Origin: Pseudomonas putida
GTDB lineage: Bacteria > Pseudomonadota > Gammaproteobacteria > Pseudomonadales > Pseudomonadaceae
Direction: 5' to 3'
DNA length: 64,000 nucleotides
Assembly (NCBI RefSeq): GCF_022627325.1
Contig: NZ_JAETZZ010000006.1
Location: 1-64,000 of the forward strand
Part shown: positions 7,362 to 16,094 of the stretch, in pieces
How the letters are laid out: each line of letters begins with the position of its first letter
How positions within the stretch are numbered: position 1 is the first letter of the stretch
Translations under genes and position numbers: made by a program
Notes under the pieces: generated by a model
What the model was told of the DNA's origin: nothing
The model's input: only the letters and a program-made list of their open reading frames with translations
Databases searched by the model: none

Positions 7362-7997
7362 TTGCTTGTCCGCGAAACCCCCTTGTTCATCGATGGCCCG
7401 ATCGGCCAGCTGGAAGCCTTGTACCTGGACGTGGCCGATGCCCGCGGCGCGGTGTTGATCTGCCACCCCAACCCGGTCCAGGGCGGCACCATGCTCAACA
7501 AGGTGGTCTCGACCCTGCAGCGCACCGCCCGCGACGCCGGCTACGTGACCCTGCGCTTCAACTATCGCGGCGTCGGCCAGAGTGCCGGCAGCCATGACAT
7601 GGGCGCCGGTGAGGTGGCCGATGCCGAGGCGGCGGCGGCCTGGTTGCGTGCCAAGCACCCCGAGCTGCCGTTGGTATTGATGGGCTTCTCGTTCGGCGGC
7701 TTTGTCGCCACCAGCCTGGCCGGTCGCCTGGAAGCCCAGGGTGTGACGCTGCAGCAGCTGTTCATGATCGCCCCGGCGGTGATGCGCCTGACCGCAGAGT
7801 TCCCGCTGCCGCAGCGCTGCCCGATTGCCGTGGTGCAGCCTGACGCCGACGAAGTCGTCGATCCGCAACTGGTTTACGAATGGTCCGACGCACTGGGGCG
7901 CCCCCATGAGCTGCTGAAAGTGGCAGAATGCGGACACTTCTTCCATGGCAAGCTGACCGATCTGAAGGATCTGCTGCTGCCGCGCCTTTCGAACTGA
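7362..7997 (+). CDS. alpha/beta hydrolase, dienelactone-hydrolase-like
   Basis: A 211-aa cytoplasmic alpha/beta hydrolase. It carries the nucleophile elbow GFSFGG at about residue 107, an oxyanion-side [10 protein letters not shown] loop, an Asp in [10 protein letters not shown] and a terminal His in CGHFFHGKL, giving a complete Ser-Asp-His triad. The substrate is unknown. The best start is TTG 7362, with GGAG eight bases upstream; no in-frame ATG gives a full N-terminus. It lies 25 bases before trpS and is probably co-transcribed. Confidence 0.82.
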   Translation: MLVRETPLFIDGPIGQLEALYLDVADARGAVLICHPNPVQGGTMLNKVVSTLQRTARDAGYVTLRFNYRGVGQSAGSHDMGAGEVADAEAAAAWLRAKHPELPLVLMGFSFGGFVATSLAGRLEAQGVTLQQLFMIAPAVMRLTAEFPLPQRCPIAVVQPDADEVVDPQLVYEWSDALGRPHELLKVAECGHFFHGKLTDLKDLLLPRLSN

Positions 7998-8022
7998 GCC
8001 AAGCCTGAATAAGCGAACACCC

Positions 8023-9372
8023 ATGACCACGCGCATCCTCACCGGTATCACCACCACCGGCACCCCGCACCTGGGCAACTACGCCGGCGCCATCCGCCCG
8101 GCGATCGTCGCCAGCCAGCAGCCGGGTGTCGACTCGTTCTATTTCCTAGCCGACTACCACGCCCTGATCAAGTGCGACGACCCGTTGCGCATCCAGCGCT
8201 CGCGCCTGGAAATCGCCGCCACCTGGCTGGCCGGTGGCCTGGACCCGGCCAAGGTGACTTTCTACCGTCAGTCCGATATCCCCGAGATCCCCGAGCTGAC
8301 CTGGCTGCTGACCTGCGTCGCCGCCAAGGGCCTGCTCAACCGTGCCCACGCCTACAAAGCCTCGGTGGACAAGAATCTGGAAACCGGCGAAGACCCGGAT
8401 GCTGGCGTGACCATGGGCCTGTACAGCTACCCGGTGCTGATGGCTGCAGACATTCTGATGTTCAACGCCAACAAGGTGCCGGTCGGCCGTGACCAGATCC
8501 AGCACGTGGAAATGGCCCGCGACATCGGCCAGCGCTTCAACCACCTGTTCGGCCAGGGCAACGACTTCTTCGCCCTGCCCGAAGCGGTGATCGAGGAGAG
8601 CGTGGCGACCCTGCCGGGCCTGGACGGTCGCAAGATGTCCAAGAGCTACGACAACACCATCCCGCTGTTCACCAGCGCCAAGGACATGAAAGACGCCATC
8701 TCGCGCATCGTCACCGATTCGCGCGCACCTGGCGAAGCCAAGGATCCGGACAATTCGCACCTGTTCACCCTGTTCCAGGCCTTCTCGACGCCGTCGCAGT
8801 GCGCCGAGTTCCGCGAAGAGCTGCTGCAGGGTCTGGGCTGGGGCGAAGCGAAGCAACGCCTGTTCCAGCTGCTCGACGGCCAGCTGGCCGAGAAGCGCGA
8901 GCACTACCACCAGCTGATCTCGCGCCCGGCAGACCTGGAGGACATCCTCCTCGCCGGTGCCGCCAAGGCCCGCAAGATCGCCACCCCGTTCCTCGAGCAA
9001 CTGCGTGAGGCCGTAGGCCTGCGTTCGTTCCGCAGCAGCGTGCAGGCCAGCACCGAAGTGAAGAAGAAAGCCGCCAAGAGCGCGCGCTTCGTCAGCTTCC
9101 GTGACGAAGACGGTAGCTTCCGTTTCCGCCTGCTGGCAGCCGATGGCGAGCAACTGCTGCTGTCGCGCAGCTTCGCCGACGGCAAGAGCGCCGGTGCCGT
9201 GAGCAAGCAGCTGCAGCAGGGCGGTGAAGCCGACGTGCGTGTTGACGGCCTCGGCTTCAGCCTGTGGCTGAACGACGAGCAGGTTGCCGACGGGCCGCAG
9301 TTCGACACAGCTGAAGCCCGTGATTCGGCCATCGAAAGTCTGCGTGTAGCGCTTCAGCCGCAACAAGACTGA
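8023..9372 (+). CDS. trpS: tryptophanyl-tRNA synthetase with C-terminal extension
   Basis: A 449-aa class I synthetase that charges tRNA-Trp. The HIGH-type motif is PHLGN at residues 15-19 and KMSKS is at about 204. The catalytic core ends near residue 335, where typical bacterial TrpS (about 330-340 aa) stops. A further ~110 residues follow a Lys/Ala linker (VKKKAAKSA) and contain two similar beta-rich units: [19 protein letters not shown], and [13 protein letters not shown] with [12 protein letters not shown]. These resemble tandem DUF1508/YegP repeats; the resemblance is by eye. The gene follows the hydrolase and ends at a strong terminator. Confidence 0.95.
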   Translation: MTTRILTGITTTGTPHLGNYAGAIRPAIVASQQPGVDSFYFLADYHALIKCDDPLRIQRSRLEIAATWLAGGLDPAKVTFYRQSDIPEIPELTWLLTCVAAKGLLNRAHAYKASVDKNLETGEDPDAGVTMGLYSYPVLMAADILMFNANKVPVGRDQIQHVEMARDIGQRFNHLFGQGNDFFALPEAVIEESVATLPGLDGRKMSKSYDNTIPLFTSAKDMKDAISRIVTDSRAPGEAKDPDNSHLFTLFQAFSTPSQCAEFREELLQGLGWGEAKQRLFQLLDGQLAEKREHYHQLISRPADLEDILLAGAAKARKIATPFLEQLREAVGLRSFRSSVQASTEVKKKAAKSARFVSFRDEDGSFRFRLLAADGEQLLLSRSFADGKSAGAVSKQLQQGGEADVRVDGLGFSLWLNDEQVADGPQFDTAEARDSAIESLRVALQPQQD

Positions 9373-9383
9373 GGCATATTGCC

Positions 9384-9426
9384 TGTAGGAGCGGGCTTGC
9401 CCGCGATCACCGGCGAAGCCGGTGCC
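9384..9426. repeat. REP element
   Basis: A P. putida-type REP: TGTAGGAGCGGGCTTGCCCG begins at about 9385 and is followed by an ACCGGCGAAGCCGGT hairpin. It lies between trpS and its terminator. Confidence 0.8.
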
Positions 9427-9484
9427 ATACAGCGTAAAAGTGCCTTGAATGAGGCATATTGACGCAAGTCGCATTGCCATTAAG

Positions 9485-9517
9485 CGGGCCTGTCGCTACA
9501 GTGACGGCCCGTTTTTT
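9485..9517 (+). terminator. trpS terminator
   Basis: CGGGCC and GGCCCG arms, extended by GTC/GAC, close a short loop and are followed by TTTTTT. It ends the hydrolase-trpS unit 21 bases before zapE. Confidence 0.8.
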
Positions 9518-9537
9518 GTTGCCTCGCTAACGAAATC

Positions 9538-10632
9538 ATGACGCCCCTAGAACGATATCAAGCAGATCTGAAACGTCCCGACTTCTTCCATGACGCGGCG
9601 CAGGAAACTGCGGTACGTCACCTGCAGCGTCTGTACGACGATCTCGTGCACGCGCAGAACAACAAGCCGGGCATGTTCGGCAAGCTGTTCGGCAAGAAGG
9701 AGCAGACGCCAGTCAAAGGCCTGTACTTCTGGGGTGGAGTAGGGCGCGGCAAGACCTATCTGGTCGACACCTTCTACGAAGCGCTGCCGTTCAAGCAGAA
9801 GATGCGCACGCACTTCCACCGCTTCATGAAGCGCGTCCACGAGGAAATGAAGACCCTCAAGGGCGAGAAGAATCCGTTGACCCTCATCGCCAAGCGCTTC
9901 AGCGAAGAAGCCAAGGTGATCTGCTTCGACGAATTCTTCGTCTCCGACATCACCGATGCCATGATCCTCGGCACCCTGATGGAAGAGCTGTTCAAGAACG
10001 GCGTCTCGCTGGTGGCGACCTCCAACATCGTCCCTGACGGCCTGTACAAGGACGGCCTGCAGCGCGCACGCTTCTTGCCGGCCATCGCCATGATCAAGCA
10101 GTACACCGATGTGGTGAACGTCGACAGCGGCGTCGACTACCGCCTGCGCCACCTGGAGCAGGCCGAACTCTTCCACTTCCCGCTCAATGATGCGGCGCAC
10201 CAGAGCATGCGCGCCAGCTTCAAGGCGCTGACGCCCGAGTGCACCCAGGCCGTCGAAAACGACGTGCTGATGATCGAAAATCGCCCGATCAATGCCCTGC
10301 GCACCTGCGACGACGTCGCCTGGTTCGACTTCCGCGCACTGTGCGACGGGCCGCGTAGCCAGAACGACTACATCGAATTGGGCAAGATCTTCCATGCCGT
10401 GTTGCTGAGCAACGTGGAGCAGATGGGGGTCACCACCGACGACATCGCCCGCCGCTTCATCAACATGGTGGACGAGTTCTACGACCGTAACGTCAAGCTG
10501 ATCATCTCGGCCGAGGTGGAGCTGAAGGACCTGTACACCGGCGGGCGCCTGAGCTTCGAGTTCCAGCGGACCCTGAGCCGTTTGCTGGAAATGCAGTCGC
10601 ACGAATTCCTGTCTCGCGCTCACAAGCCATAA
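9538..10632 (+). CDS. zapE: cell division ATPase ZapE (AFG1 family)
   Basis: A 364-aa AFG1-like P-loop ATPase. The Walker A motif GGVGRGKT is at residues 66-73, the Walker B segment is VICFDEFFVSD, and a sensor region is VATSNIVPDGLYKDGLQ. In E. coli ZapE associates with the FtsZ ring under low oxygen and helps constriction. It is a single-gene unit between the trpS terminator and its own hairpin at 10639. Confidence 0.93.
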   Translation: MTPLERYQADLKRPDFFHDAAQETAVRHLQRLYDDLVHAQNNKPGMFGKLFGKKEQTPVKGLYFWGGVGRGKTYLVDTFYEALPFKQKMRTHFHRFMKRVHEEMKTLKGEKNPLTLIAKRFSEEAKVICFDEFFVSDITDAMILGTLMEELFKNGVSLVATSNIVPDGLYKDGLQRARFLPAIAMIKQYTDVVNVDSGVDYRLRHLEQAELFHFPLNDAAHQSMRASFKALTPECTQAVENDVLMIENRPINALRTCDDVAWFDFRALCDGPRSQNDYIELGKIFHAVLLSNVEQMGVTTDDIARRFINMVDEFYDRNVKLIISAEVELKDLYTGGRLSFEFQRTLSRLLEMQSHEFLSRAHKP

Positions 10633-10638
10633 GATCTT

Positions 10639-10660
10639 GGGGCCGCTTTGCGGCCCTTTC
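10639..10660 (+). terminator. zapE terminator hairpin
   Basis: GGGGCCGC-TTT-GCGGCCC followed by TTTC, seven bases after the zapE stop. A matching hairpin in the opposite direction (about 10725-10742) ends the convergent AraC-type regulator gene. Confidence 0.65.
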
Positions 10661-10722
10661 GCGACACAAGGCCGCTCCTACAGGAGATCGCATAACCCTT
10701 GTAGGAGCGGCCTTGTGTCGCG
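10660..10722. repeat. REP doublet (REPIN-like) with perfect 22-bp arms
   Basis: Two REP units in inverted orientation: 10660-10681 and 10701-10722 are exact reverse complements, each containing GTAGGAGCGGCCTTG, and are separated by 19 bases. Such doublets are the mobile form of REPs in fluorescent pseudomonads (REPINs moved by a RAYT transposase, which is not in this window). Confidence 0.88.
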
Positions 10723-10749
10723 ATGGGCTGCAAAGCAGCCCCATGGGCC

Positions 10750-11754
10750 TCAAGCCTCTTGCATGAACTGCTGCCGATATTGATTCGGCGACAACTCCGT
10801 GTGCTGGCGGAACAACCGCGCAAAGAAACTCGCATCGTCATAGCCGACCTCATAACTGATGGTCTTGATGCTCTTGCGCGTGCTCGACAGCAGCCCCTTG
10901 GCTGTCTCGATGCGTAACCGCTGCAGGTAGTGCAGCGGCTTGTCACCGGTCGCCCCCTGGAAGCGGCGCATGAAGTTGCGGATGCTCATGCCATGGTTGC
11001 GGGCCACGTCCTCGAAGCGGAACTTGTCGGCGAAGTGCTCCTCCAGCCAGTGCTGGATCTGCAGGATGATCAGGTCCTGGTGCAGCTTCTGGCCACCGAA
11101 GCCCATGCGCCCTGGCGTGTAGTTGCGCTGCACTTCGTAGAGAATGTCGCGGGCCACGGCGCGCGCCACATTGGCCCCGCAGAAGCGCTCGATCAGGTAG
11201 ATGTAAAGGTCACAGGCTGAAGTAGTGCCGCCGGCGCAGTACAGGTTGTCGGCGTCGGTCAGGTGCTTGTCCTGATTCAGGCGGATCTTCGGGTAGCGCT
11301 CGGCAAAGCTGTTGAAGAAGCGCCAGTAGGTGGTCGCCTCCTTGCCATCGAGCAGGCCGGATTCGGCCAGCCAGAACACACCGCTGGCTTCGGCACACAA
11401 CACGGCGCCACGGGCGTGCTGCTCGCGCAGCCATGGCAGCACCTGTGGGTAACGTTGCTGGAGGTTGTCGAAATCTTCCCAGAAGGCCGGGAGGATGATC
11501 ACGTCGGCATCATCGAGGCCGCCATCGACCGGCAACTGCACATTGCTGAAGCTGTCCACCGGCTTGCCATCGGGGCTCACCAGGCGAATCTCGAACATGG
11601 GCTGCAAGCCCAGGCCCAGTTGCTTGCTGTAGCGCAGGCTGGCGAGATGGAAGAAATCCTTGGCTTGCATCAGGGTCGAAGCGAACACCTTGTCAATGGC
11701 CAGGATGCTGACGCGCCGCAACGACGCGGAGGGTTGGGTAAACATCATTGTCAT
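10750..11754 (-). CDS. GlxA-type transcriptional regulator (amidotransferase-like + AraC HTH)
   Basis: A 334-aa regulator. The N-terminal ~195 residues form a DJ-1/PfpI-like domain (DDADVIILPAFWED, GAVLCAEASGVFWLAESGLL), with the nucleophile-type Cys in AVLCAEASG. The C-terminal ~100 residues are an AraC double helix-turn-helix (FRFEDVARNHGMSIRNFMRRF, then ISYEVGYDDASFFARLFR). Relatives respond to quaternary amines or amino acids, but no target can be read from this location: neighbours are zapE and an aldo/keto reductase. It stands alone on the minus strand and converges on zapE. Confidence 0.9.
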   Translation of the reverse strand: MTMMFTQPSASLRRVSILAIDKVFASTLMQAKDFFHLASLRYSKQLGLGLQPMFEIRLVSPDGKPVDSFSNVQLPVDGGLDDADVIILPAFWEDFDNLQQRYPQVLPWLREQHARGAVLCAEASGVFWLAESGLLDGKEATTYWRFFNSFAERYPKIRLNQDKHLTDADNLYCAGGTTSACDLYIYLIERFCGANVARAVARDILYEVQRNYTPGRMGFGGQKLHQDLIILQIQHWLEEHFADKFRFEDVARNHGMSIRNFMRRFQGATGDKPLHYLQRLRIETAKGLLSSTRKSIKTISYEVGYDDASFFARLFRQHTELSPNQYRQQFMQEA

Positions 11755-11807
11755 TGTTCTTATAGGGTAGAGTGGTCAATCACCGGCTGGATCGTCTTAT
11801 GTTTTTT

Positions 11808-11892
11808 GTCGAGCTGCAAGCTTCGAGCTGCAAGCGGCAAGAAAAAAGCAGCGAGTGCAACACTCACTCTGACTTGCAGCTTGCAGCTTCGC
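11808..11892. repeat. inverted repeat with 7-bp-periodic arms
   Basis: The left arm has units of the type GAGCTGC-AAGCTTC-GAGCTGC-AAGCGGC; the right arm has CTTGCAG-CTTGCAG-CTTCGCT. The arms pair to a long hairpin whose loop starts AAGAAAAAAGCAGCGAG. It abuts the aldo/keto reductase stop codon and could end that transcript. A related copy lies at 59014-59128. Confidence 0.7.
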
Positions 11893-12933
11893 TCAAGGCG
11901 CGGGGTTGGGCTGCTCCTGATGAATCGCTTCGATCGCCGCCAGTAGCTCATCGCTCAGGTTCAGCTCCAGGCTGTTGAGGTTGCTCTGAAGTTGCACCAG
12001 GTCGGTGGCACCGATGATGTTGCTGGTCACGAAGGGCTGGCGGGTGACGAATGCCAGGGCCATCTGCGCCGGGTCCAGCCCGTGTGCCTGGGCCAGTTGC
12101 ACATAACGGCTGCAGGCCGCCACTGTCTGTGGGTTGGAGTAACGGGCGAAGCGGCTGAACAGGGTCAGGCGACCATTTTCTGGTCGGGCGCCATTTTCGT
12201 ATTTGCCCGACAGCATGCCGAAGGCCAGCGGCGAGTAGGCCAACAGGCCGCACTGCTCGCGGATGGCCACTTCCGCCAGGCCCACTTCGAAGCTGCGGTT
12301 GAGCAGGTTGTACGGGTTCTGTATCGACACCGCCCGGGGCCAGCCGCGGGTTTCGGCCAGGTTCAGGAACTTCATGGTGCCCCACGGCGTTTCGTTGGAT
12401 AGGCCAATGTGGCGGATCTTGCCTGCCCGCACCTGCTCGTCGAGCACCTCGAGGGTTTCTTCCAGCGGGGTGAACAGGTCATGCGCTAGGTGCTGGTAAC
12501 CCAGCTTGCCGAAGAAATTGGTGCTGCGCTCCGGCCAGTGCAGCTGATACAGGTCGATACGGTCGGTTTGCAGCCGCTCAAGGCTTGCATCCAGCGCCGC
12601 GACGATATGCTGGCGGTTGTGCTTGAGCTGGCCGTCGCGGATATGGCTGATACCGTTGCCGGGGCCTGCGACCTTGCTGGCGAGAACCCAGTCATCGCGG
12701 TCGCCGTGCTGGCGGAACCAGTTGCCGATGATGCGCTCGGTGGCGGCATAGGTCTCCGGGCGCGGCGGCACGGGGTACATTTCTGCGGTGTCGATGAAGT
12801 TGACCCCGCTGGTTTTGGCCAGCTTGATCTGGGCGAAGGCCTCGGCCTCATCGTTCTGCTCGCCCCAGGTCATGGTGCCCAGGCACAGGGCGCTGACATC
12901 GAGATCGGTACGGCCAAGCTTGCGGTATTCCAT
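11893..12933 (-). CDS. tas: aldo/keto reductase, Tas-like
   Basis: A 346-aa NADP(H)-dependent aldo/keto reductase, the same length as E. coli Tas. The catalytic tetrad can be followed: Asp in NFIDTAEMYP with its Tyr, Lys in VLASKVAGPG and His in YQLHWPERST. The C-terminal cofactor loop (TSNIIGATDLVQLQSNL) is present. The ATG at 12933 has AGGAG ten bases upstream; the frame runs open further upstream but without a start of comparable quality. The physiological substrate is unknown. It is a single-gene unit divergent from rplM. Confidence 0.9.
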   Translation of the reverse strand: MEYRKLGRTDLDVSALCLGTMTWGEQNDEAEAFAQIKLAKTSGVNFIDTAEMYPVPPRPETYAATERIIGNWFRQHGDRDDWVLASKVAGPGNGISHIRDGQLKHNRQHIVAALDASLERLQTDRIDLYQLHWPERSTNFFGKLGYQHLAHDLFTPLEETLEVLDEQVRAGKIRHIGLSNETPWGTMKFLNLAETRGWPRAVSIQNPYNLLNRSFEVGLAEVAIREQCGLLAYSPLAFGMLSGKYENGARPENGRLTLFSRFARYSNPQTVAACSRYVQLAQAHGLDPAQMALAFVTRQPFVTSNIIGATDLVQLQSNLNSLELNLSDELLAAIEAIHQEQPNPAP

Positions 12934-13118
12934 CGGGAAAACACTCCTAGGCAAAGACACCCATAAAAGCAGGTTGAAATTTTTCGCGCAATCTGGATAA
13001 TTCGGCACCTCTCCGTGTGGCGGAAGTGATGCACCACCACGCAGGAAGAACCCCGTCGAACATTGGCGTGCCCGACCCGAGCCCCCAAAAGCGTCTGTGT
13101 TCGGCTGCGCGTTTGCCC

Positions 13119-13147
13119 TTGGCAAGCTGTGCACTATCCAGTAAGAT
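13119..13147 (+). promoter_or_regulatory. sigma-70 promoter for rplM-rpsI
   Basis: TTGGCA (13119-13124) and TAAGAT (13142-13147) are separated by 17 bases, 43 bases before the rplM ATG. The leader between contains GGCCTCTGAGGC, a short palindrome. Confidence 0.6.
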
Positions 13148-13190
13148 TCGCCGTCTATTTTTCGCTGGGCGGCCTCTGAGGCTTTAGAGA

Positions 13191-13619
13191 ATGAAAACTT
13201 TTACTGCTAAACCGGAAACAGTAAAGCGCGAGTGGTTCGTAGTCGACGCCGCTGGCCAGACCCTGGGTCGTCTGGCTACCGAAATCGCTAGCCGTCTGCG
13301 TGGCAAGCACAAACCAGAATACACCCCTCACGTTGACACCGGCGACTACATCGTCGTTATCAACGCCGAGCAAATCCGTGTAACTGGCGCCAAGTCTTCC
13401 GACAAGATGTACTACTCCCACTCCGGCTTCCCGGGCGGTATCAAGGAAATCAACTTCGAGAAGTTGATCGCCAAGGCCCCTGAGCGTGTTATCGAAACCG
13501 CGGTCAAAGGCATGCTGCCGAAGAACCCGCTGGGTCGCGACATGTACCGTAAGCTGAAAGTGTACGCGGGTGCTGCTCACCCACACACTGCTCAGCAGCC
13601 TCAAGAACTGAAGATCTAA
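13191..13619 (+). CDS. rplM: 50S ribosomal protein L13
   Basis: A 142-aa ribosomal protein of the usual length. The signature ([30 protein letters not shown], here cited only as the region residues 18-47) and the [14 protein letters not shown] segment are intact. L13 is an early assembly protein of the large subunit and, in E. coli, represses its own operon through the mRNA leader. GAGG lies nine bases before the ATG. It is followed after 14 bases by rpsI. Confidence 0.98.
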   Translation: MKTFTAKPETVKREWFVVDAAGQTLGRLATEIASRLRGKHKPEYTPHVDTGDYIVVINAEQIRVTGAKSSDKMYYSHSGFPGGIKEINFEKLIAKAPERVIETAVKGMLPKNPLGRDMYRKLKVYAGAAHPHTAQQPQELKI

Positions 13620-13633
13620 CGGGATAGTTCATT

Positions 13634-14026
13634 ATGTCGGCGACTCAAAATTACGGCACTGGCCGTCGCAAGACCGCAACCGCTCGCGTTTTCCTGCGTC
13701 CGGGTACTGGTAACATCTCCATCAACAACCGTCCTCTGGACACCTTCTTCGGCCGCGAAACCGCTCGCATGGTTGTTCGCCAGCCGCTGGAGCTGACCGA
13801 GAGCACCGAGAAGTTCGACATCTACGTCACCGTTGCCGGTGGTGGTGTCAGCGGTCAAGCCGGTGCGATCCGTCACGGTATCACCCGCGCTCTGATGGAA
13901 TATGACGAAACCCTGCGTGGCGCTCTGCGTCGTGCTGGCTACGTCACCCGCGACGCTCGTGAAGTCGAGCGTAAGAAAGTGGGTCTGCGTAAAGCGCGTA
14001 AGCGTCCTCAGTACTCCAAGCGTTAA
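13634..14026 (+). CDS. rpsI: 30S ribosomal protein S9
   Basis: A 130-aa small-subunit protein. The N-terminal [15 protein letters not shown] segment, the [15 protein letters not shown] core and the basic C-terminal tail ending RPQYSKR, which reaches the P-site tRNA in the 30S subunit, are all present. It is co-transcribed with rplM and ends at a strong intrinsic terminator. Confidence 0.98.
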   Translation: MSATQNYGTGRRKTATARVFLRPGTGNISINNRPLDTFFGRETARMVVRQPLELTESTEKFDIYVTVAGGGVSGQAGAIRHGITRALMEYDETLRGALRRAGYVTRDAREVERKKVGLRKARKRPQYSKR

Positions 14027-14042
14027 TACCGCTTCGGCAGTC

Positions 14043-14079
14043 GAAAAAAGCCCGGTTCCTTGGAACCGGGCTTTTTTTA
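14043..14079 (+). terminator. rplM-rpsI terminator
   Basis: AAGCCCGGTTCC and GGAACCGGGCTT form a 12-bp stem with a two-base loop core, followed by seven T residues. This is a textbook intrinsic terminator. Confidence 0.95.
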
Positions 14080-14176
14080 TGTCTTGAACTAACCTGTCAG
14101 CATGCCCGTGGTGTCCTGCCGCATAGACGCAGATCAAGCAAAGCGAGGGTTGTAGCCCATACCGGGGTTAATCACC

Positions 14177-14205
14177 TTGTCACTGTGTGGATTTGTTTCT
14201 TACCA
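14177..14205 (+). promoter_or_regulatory. candidate promoter for petABC
   Basis: TTGTCA (14177-14182), a 17-base spacer and TTACCA (14200-14205), 84 bases before petA. The -10 match is weak. Confidence 0.35.
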
Positions 14206-14289
14206 TGGCGGCCAATTTTGGGTGCCACAGACATTACCTAAGTACAGGCCTGATTCAACAGGCCAAGCAAGCTGATGGGAGAGGACTGA

Positions 14290-14883
14290 ATGAGCAATGA
14301 CGGCGTCAACGCAGGCCGGCGCCGCTTCCTCGTAGCCGCGACATCCGTGGTCGGGGCAGCGGGGGCAGTGGGGGCTGCGGTACCGTTCGTAGGGTCATGG
14401 TTTCCCAGTGCCAAGGCGAAGGCGGCTGGTGCACCGGTGAAGGTCAACATCGCCAAGGTTGAACCTGGGCAGCAGATGGTGGCGGAGTGGCGCGGTCAGC
14501 CAGTGTTCATCGTGCGGCGAACGGACGAGATCCTGGGGAACCTCAAAAAGGTCACAGCCGAGCTCGCCGACCCTGAATCGAAGGCCTCCGTGCAGCCGGA
14601 GTACGTCGACCCCCAGGTGCGCTCGATCAAGCCGGAAATCCTCATTCTCGTAGGCCTGTGCACCCACCTTGGCTGCTCGCCGACCTTCCGCCCGGAAGTC
14701 GCGCCCGCCGACCTTGGGCCGAAATGGGTGGGGGGCTACTTCTGCCCCTGCCACGGCTCCCACTACGACTTGGCCGGGCGTGTCTACAAATCGCAGCCAG
14801 CACCTCTCAACCTGCCAGTGCCACCGCACTCTTACGAGTCGGATGACATCGTCGTCATCGGCGTCGACCAGGAGAAAGCATGA
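14290..14883 (+). CDS. petA: ubiquinol-cytochrome c reductase Rieske iron-sulfur subunit
   Basis: A 197-aa subunit of the bc1 complex (complex III) that takes electrons from ubiquinol to cytochrome c1. A twin-arginine segment (GRRRFLVAATSVVG) precedes the single N-terminal membrane anchor. The [2Fe-2S] ligands are Cys124 and His126 in CTHLGC, and Cys152 and His155 in CPCHGS; the disulfide cysteines (129, 154) are present too. GGAGAGG precedes the ATG. The stop overlaps the petB start by four bases. Confidence 0.97.
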   Translation: MSNDGVNAGRRRFLVAATSVVGAAGAVGAAVPFVGSWFPSAKAKAAGAPVKVNIAKVEPGQQMVAEWRGQPVFIVRRTDEILGNLKKVTAELADPESKASVQPEYVDPQVRSIKPEILILVGLCTHLGCSPTFRPEVAPADLGPKWVGGYFCPCHGSHYDLAGRVYKSQPAPLNLPVPPHSYESDDIVVIGVDQEKA

Positions 14884-16094
14884 TGAGCAAGTTCATGGAC
14901 TGGATTGATGCTCGCTTCCCCGCCACCAAGATGTGGGAAGATCACCTGAGCAAGTATTACGCGCCCAAGAACTTCAATTTCCTGTATTTCTTCGGCTCGC
15001 TGGCCCTGTTGGTGCTGGTCAACCAGATCGTCACCGGTGTATGGCTGACCATGAGTTTCACGCCCTCGGCGGAAGAGGCCTTCGCGTCCGTCGAGTACAT
15101 CATGCGGGACGTGGAATACGGCTGGATCTTGCGCTATTTGCACTCCACCGGCGCCTCGGCGTTCTTCGTGGTGGTCTACCTGCACATGTTTCGCGGCCTG
15201 CTCTATGGCTCCTACCAAAAGCCACGGGAGCTGGTCTGGCTGTTCGGTATGCTGATCTACCTGGCGCTGATGGCCGAGGCCTTCATGGGCTATCTGCTGC
15301 CCTGGGGGCAGATGTCGTACTGGGGAGCCCAGGTGATCATCTCGCTGTTCGGTGCAATCCCGGTGATCGGCGACGACCTCACCCAGTGGATCCGCGGTGA
15401 CTACCTGATTTCTGGCATCACCCTCAACCGCTTCTTTGCGCTGCACGTAGTAGCCCTGCCGATCGTCATTCTCGGGCTGGTCGTGTTGCACATCCTCGCC
15501 TTGCACGAGGTGGGCTCGAACAACCCGGACGGGGTCGATATCAAGAAGAAAAAGGACGAAAACGGTATCCCGCTGGATGGTATTCCGTTCCACCCGTACT
15601 ACACCGTCAAAGACATCGTCGGCGTGGTGGTGTTCCTGTTCGTCTTCTGTGCGGTAGTGTTCTTCTTCCCGGAAATGGGCGGCTACTTCCTGGAAAAACC
15701 CAACTTCGAACAGGCCAATGCGTTCAAGACGCCCGAGCATATCGCGCCGGTCTGGTACTTCACGCCGTTCTACGCGATTTTGCGTGCGGTGCCCGATAAG
15801 CTCATGGGCGTAATCGCCATGGGGGCGGCGATCGCCGTGCTGTTCGTGTTGCCTTGGCTCGACCGAAGCCCGGTACGCTCAATGCGCTACAAGGGCTGGA
15901 TCAGCAAGGTCTTCCTGCTGGTGTTCTGCATTTCCTTCGTCATCCTCGGCATTTTGGGGGTGCTGGCACCTACCCCAGGCCGCACGCTGCTGTCGCAGGT
16001 GTGCACCGTGCTGTACTTCGCCTACTTCCTGTTGATGCCGTTCTACACAAGGCTTGAGAAGACCAAACCGGTTCCGGAAAGGGTGACTGGCTGA
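14880..16094 (+). CDS. petB: cytochrome b subunit of the bc1 complex
   Basis: A 404-aa integral membrane subunit with about eight hydrophobic helices carrying hemes bL and bH. Axial histidines lie in the HSTGASAFFVVVYLHMFRG region and in RFFALHVVALPIVILGLVVLH (region cited, about residues 180-205). The quinol-oxidation PEWY-type motif appears as PVWYFTPFYAILRAVP. The first ATG (14880) overlaps the petA stop; ATG 14883 is the alternative. It shares its last base with the petC start. Confidence 0.97.
   Translation: MMSKFMDWIDARFPATKMWEDHLSKYYAPKNFNFLYFFGSLALLVLVNQIVTGVWLTMSFTPSAEEAFASVEYIMRDVEYGWILRYLHSTGASAFFVVVYLHMFRGLLYGSYQKPRELVWLFGMLIYLALMAEAFMGYLLPWGQMSYWGAQVIISLFGAIPVIGDDLTQWIRGDYLISGITLNRFFALHVVALPIVILGLVVLHILALHEVGSNNPDGVDIKKKKDENGIPLDGIPFHPYYTVKDIVGVVVFLFVFCAVVFFFPEMGGYFLEKPNFEQANAFKTPEHIAPVWYFTPFYAILRAVPDKLMGVIAMGAAIAVLFVLPWLDRSPVRSMRYKGWISKVFLLVFCISFVILGILGVLAPTPGRTLLSQVCTVLYFAYFLLMPFYTRLEKTKPVPERVTG

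Noticed and set aside
13155..13604. Minus-strand frame opposite rplM
   Set aside because: It is antisense to an unmistakable ribosomal protein gene with its own promoter and ribosome binding site.
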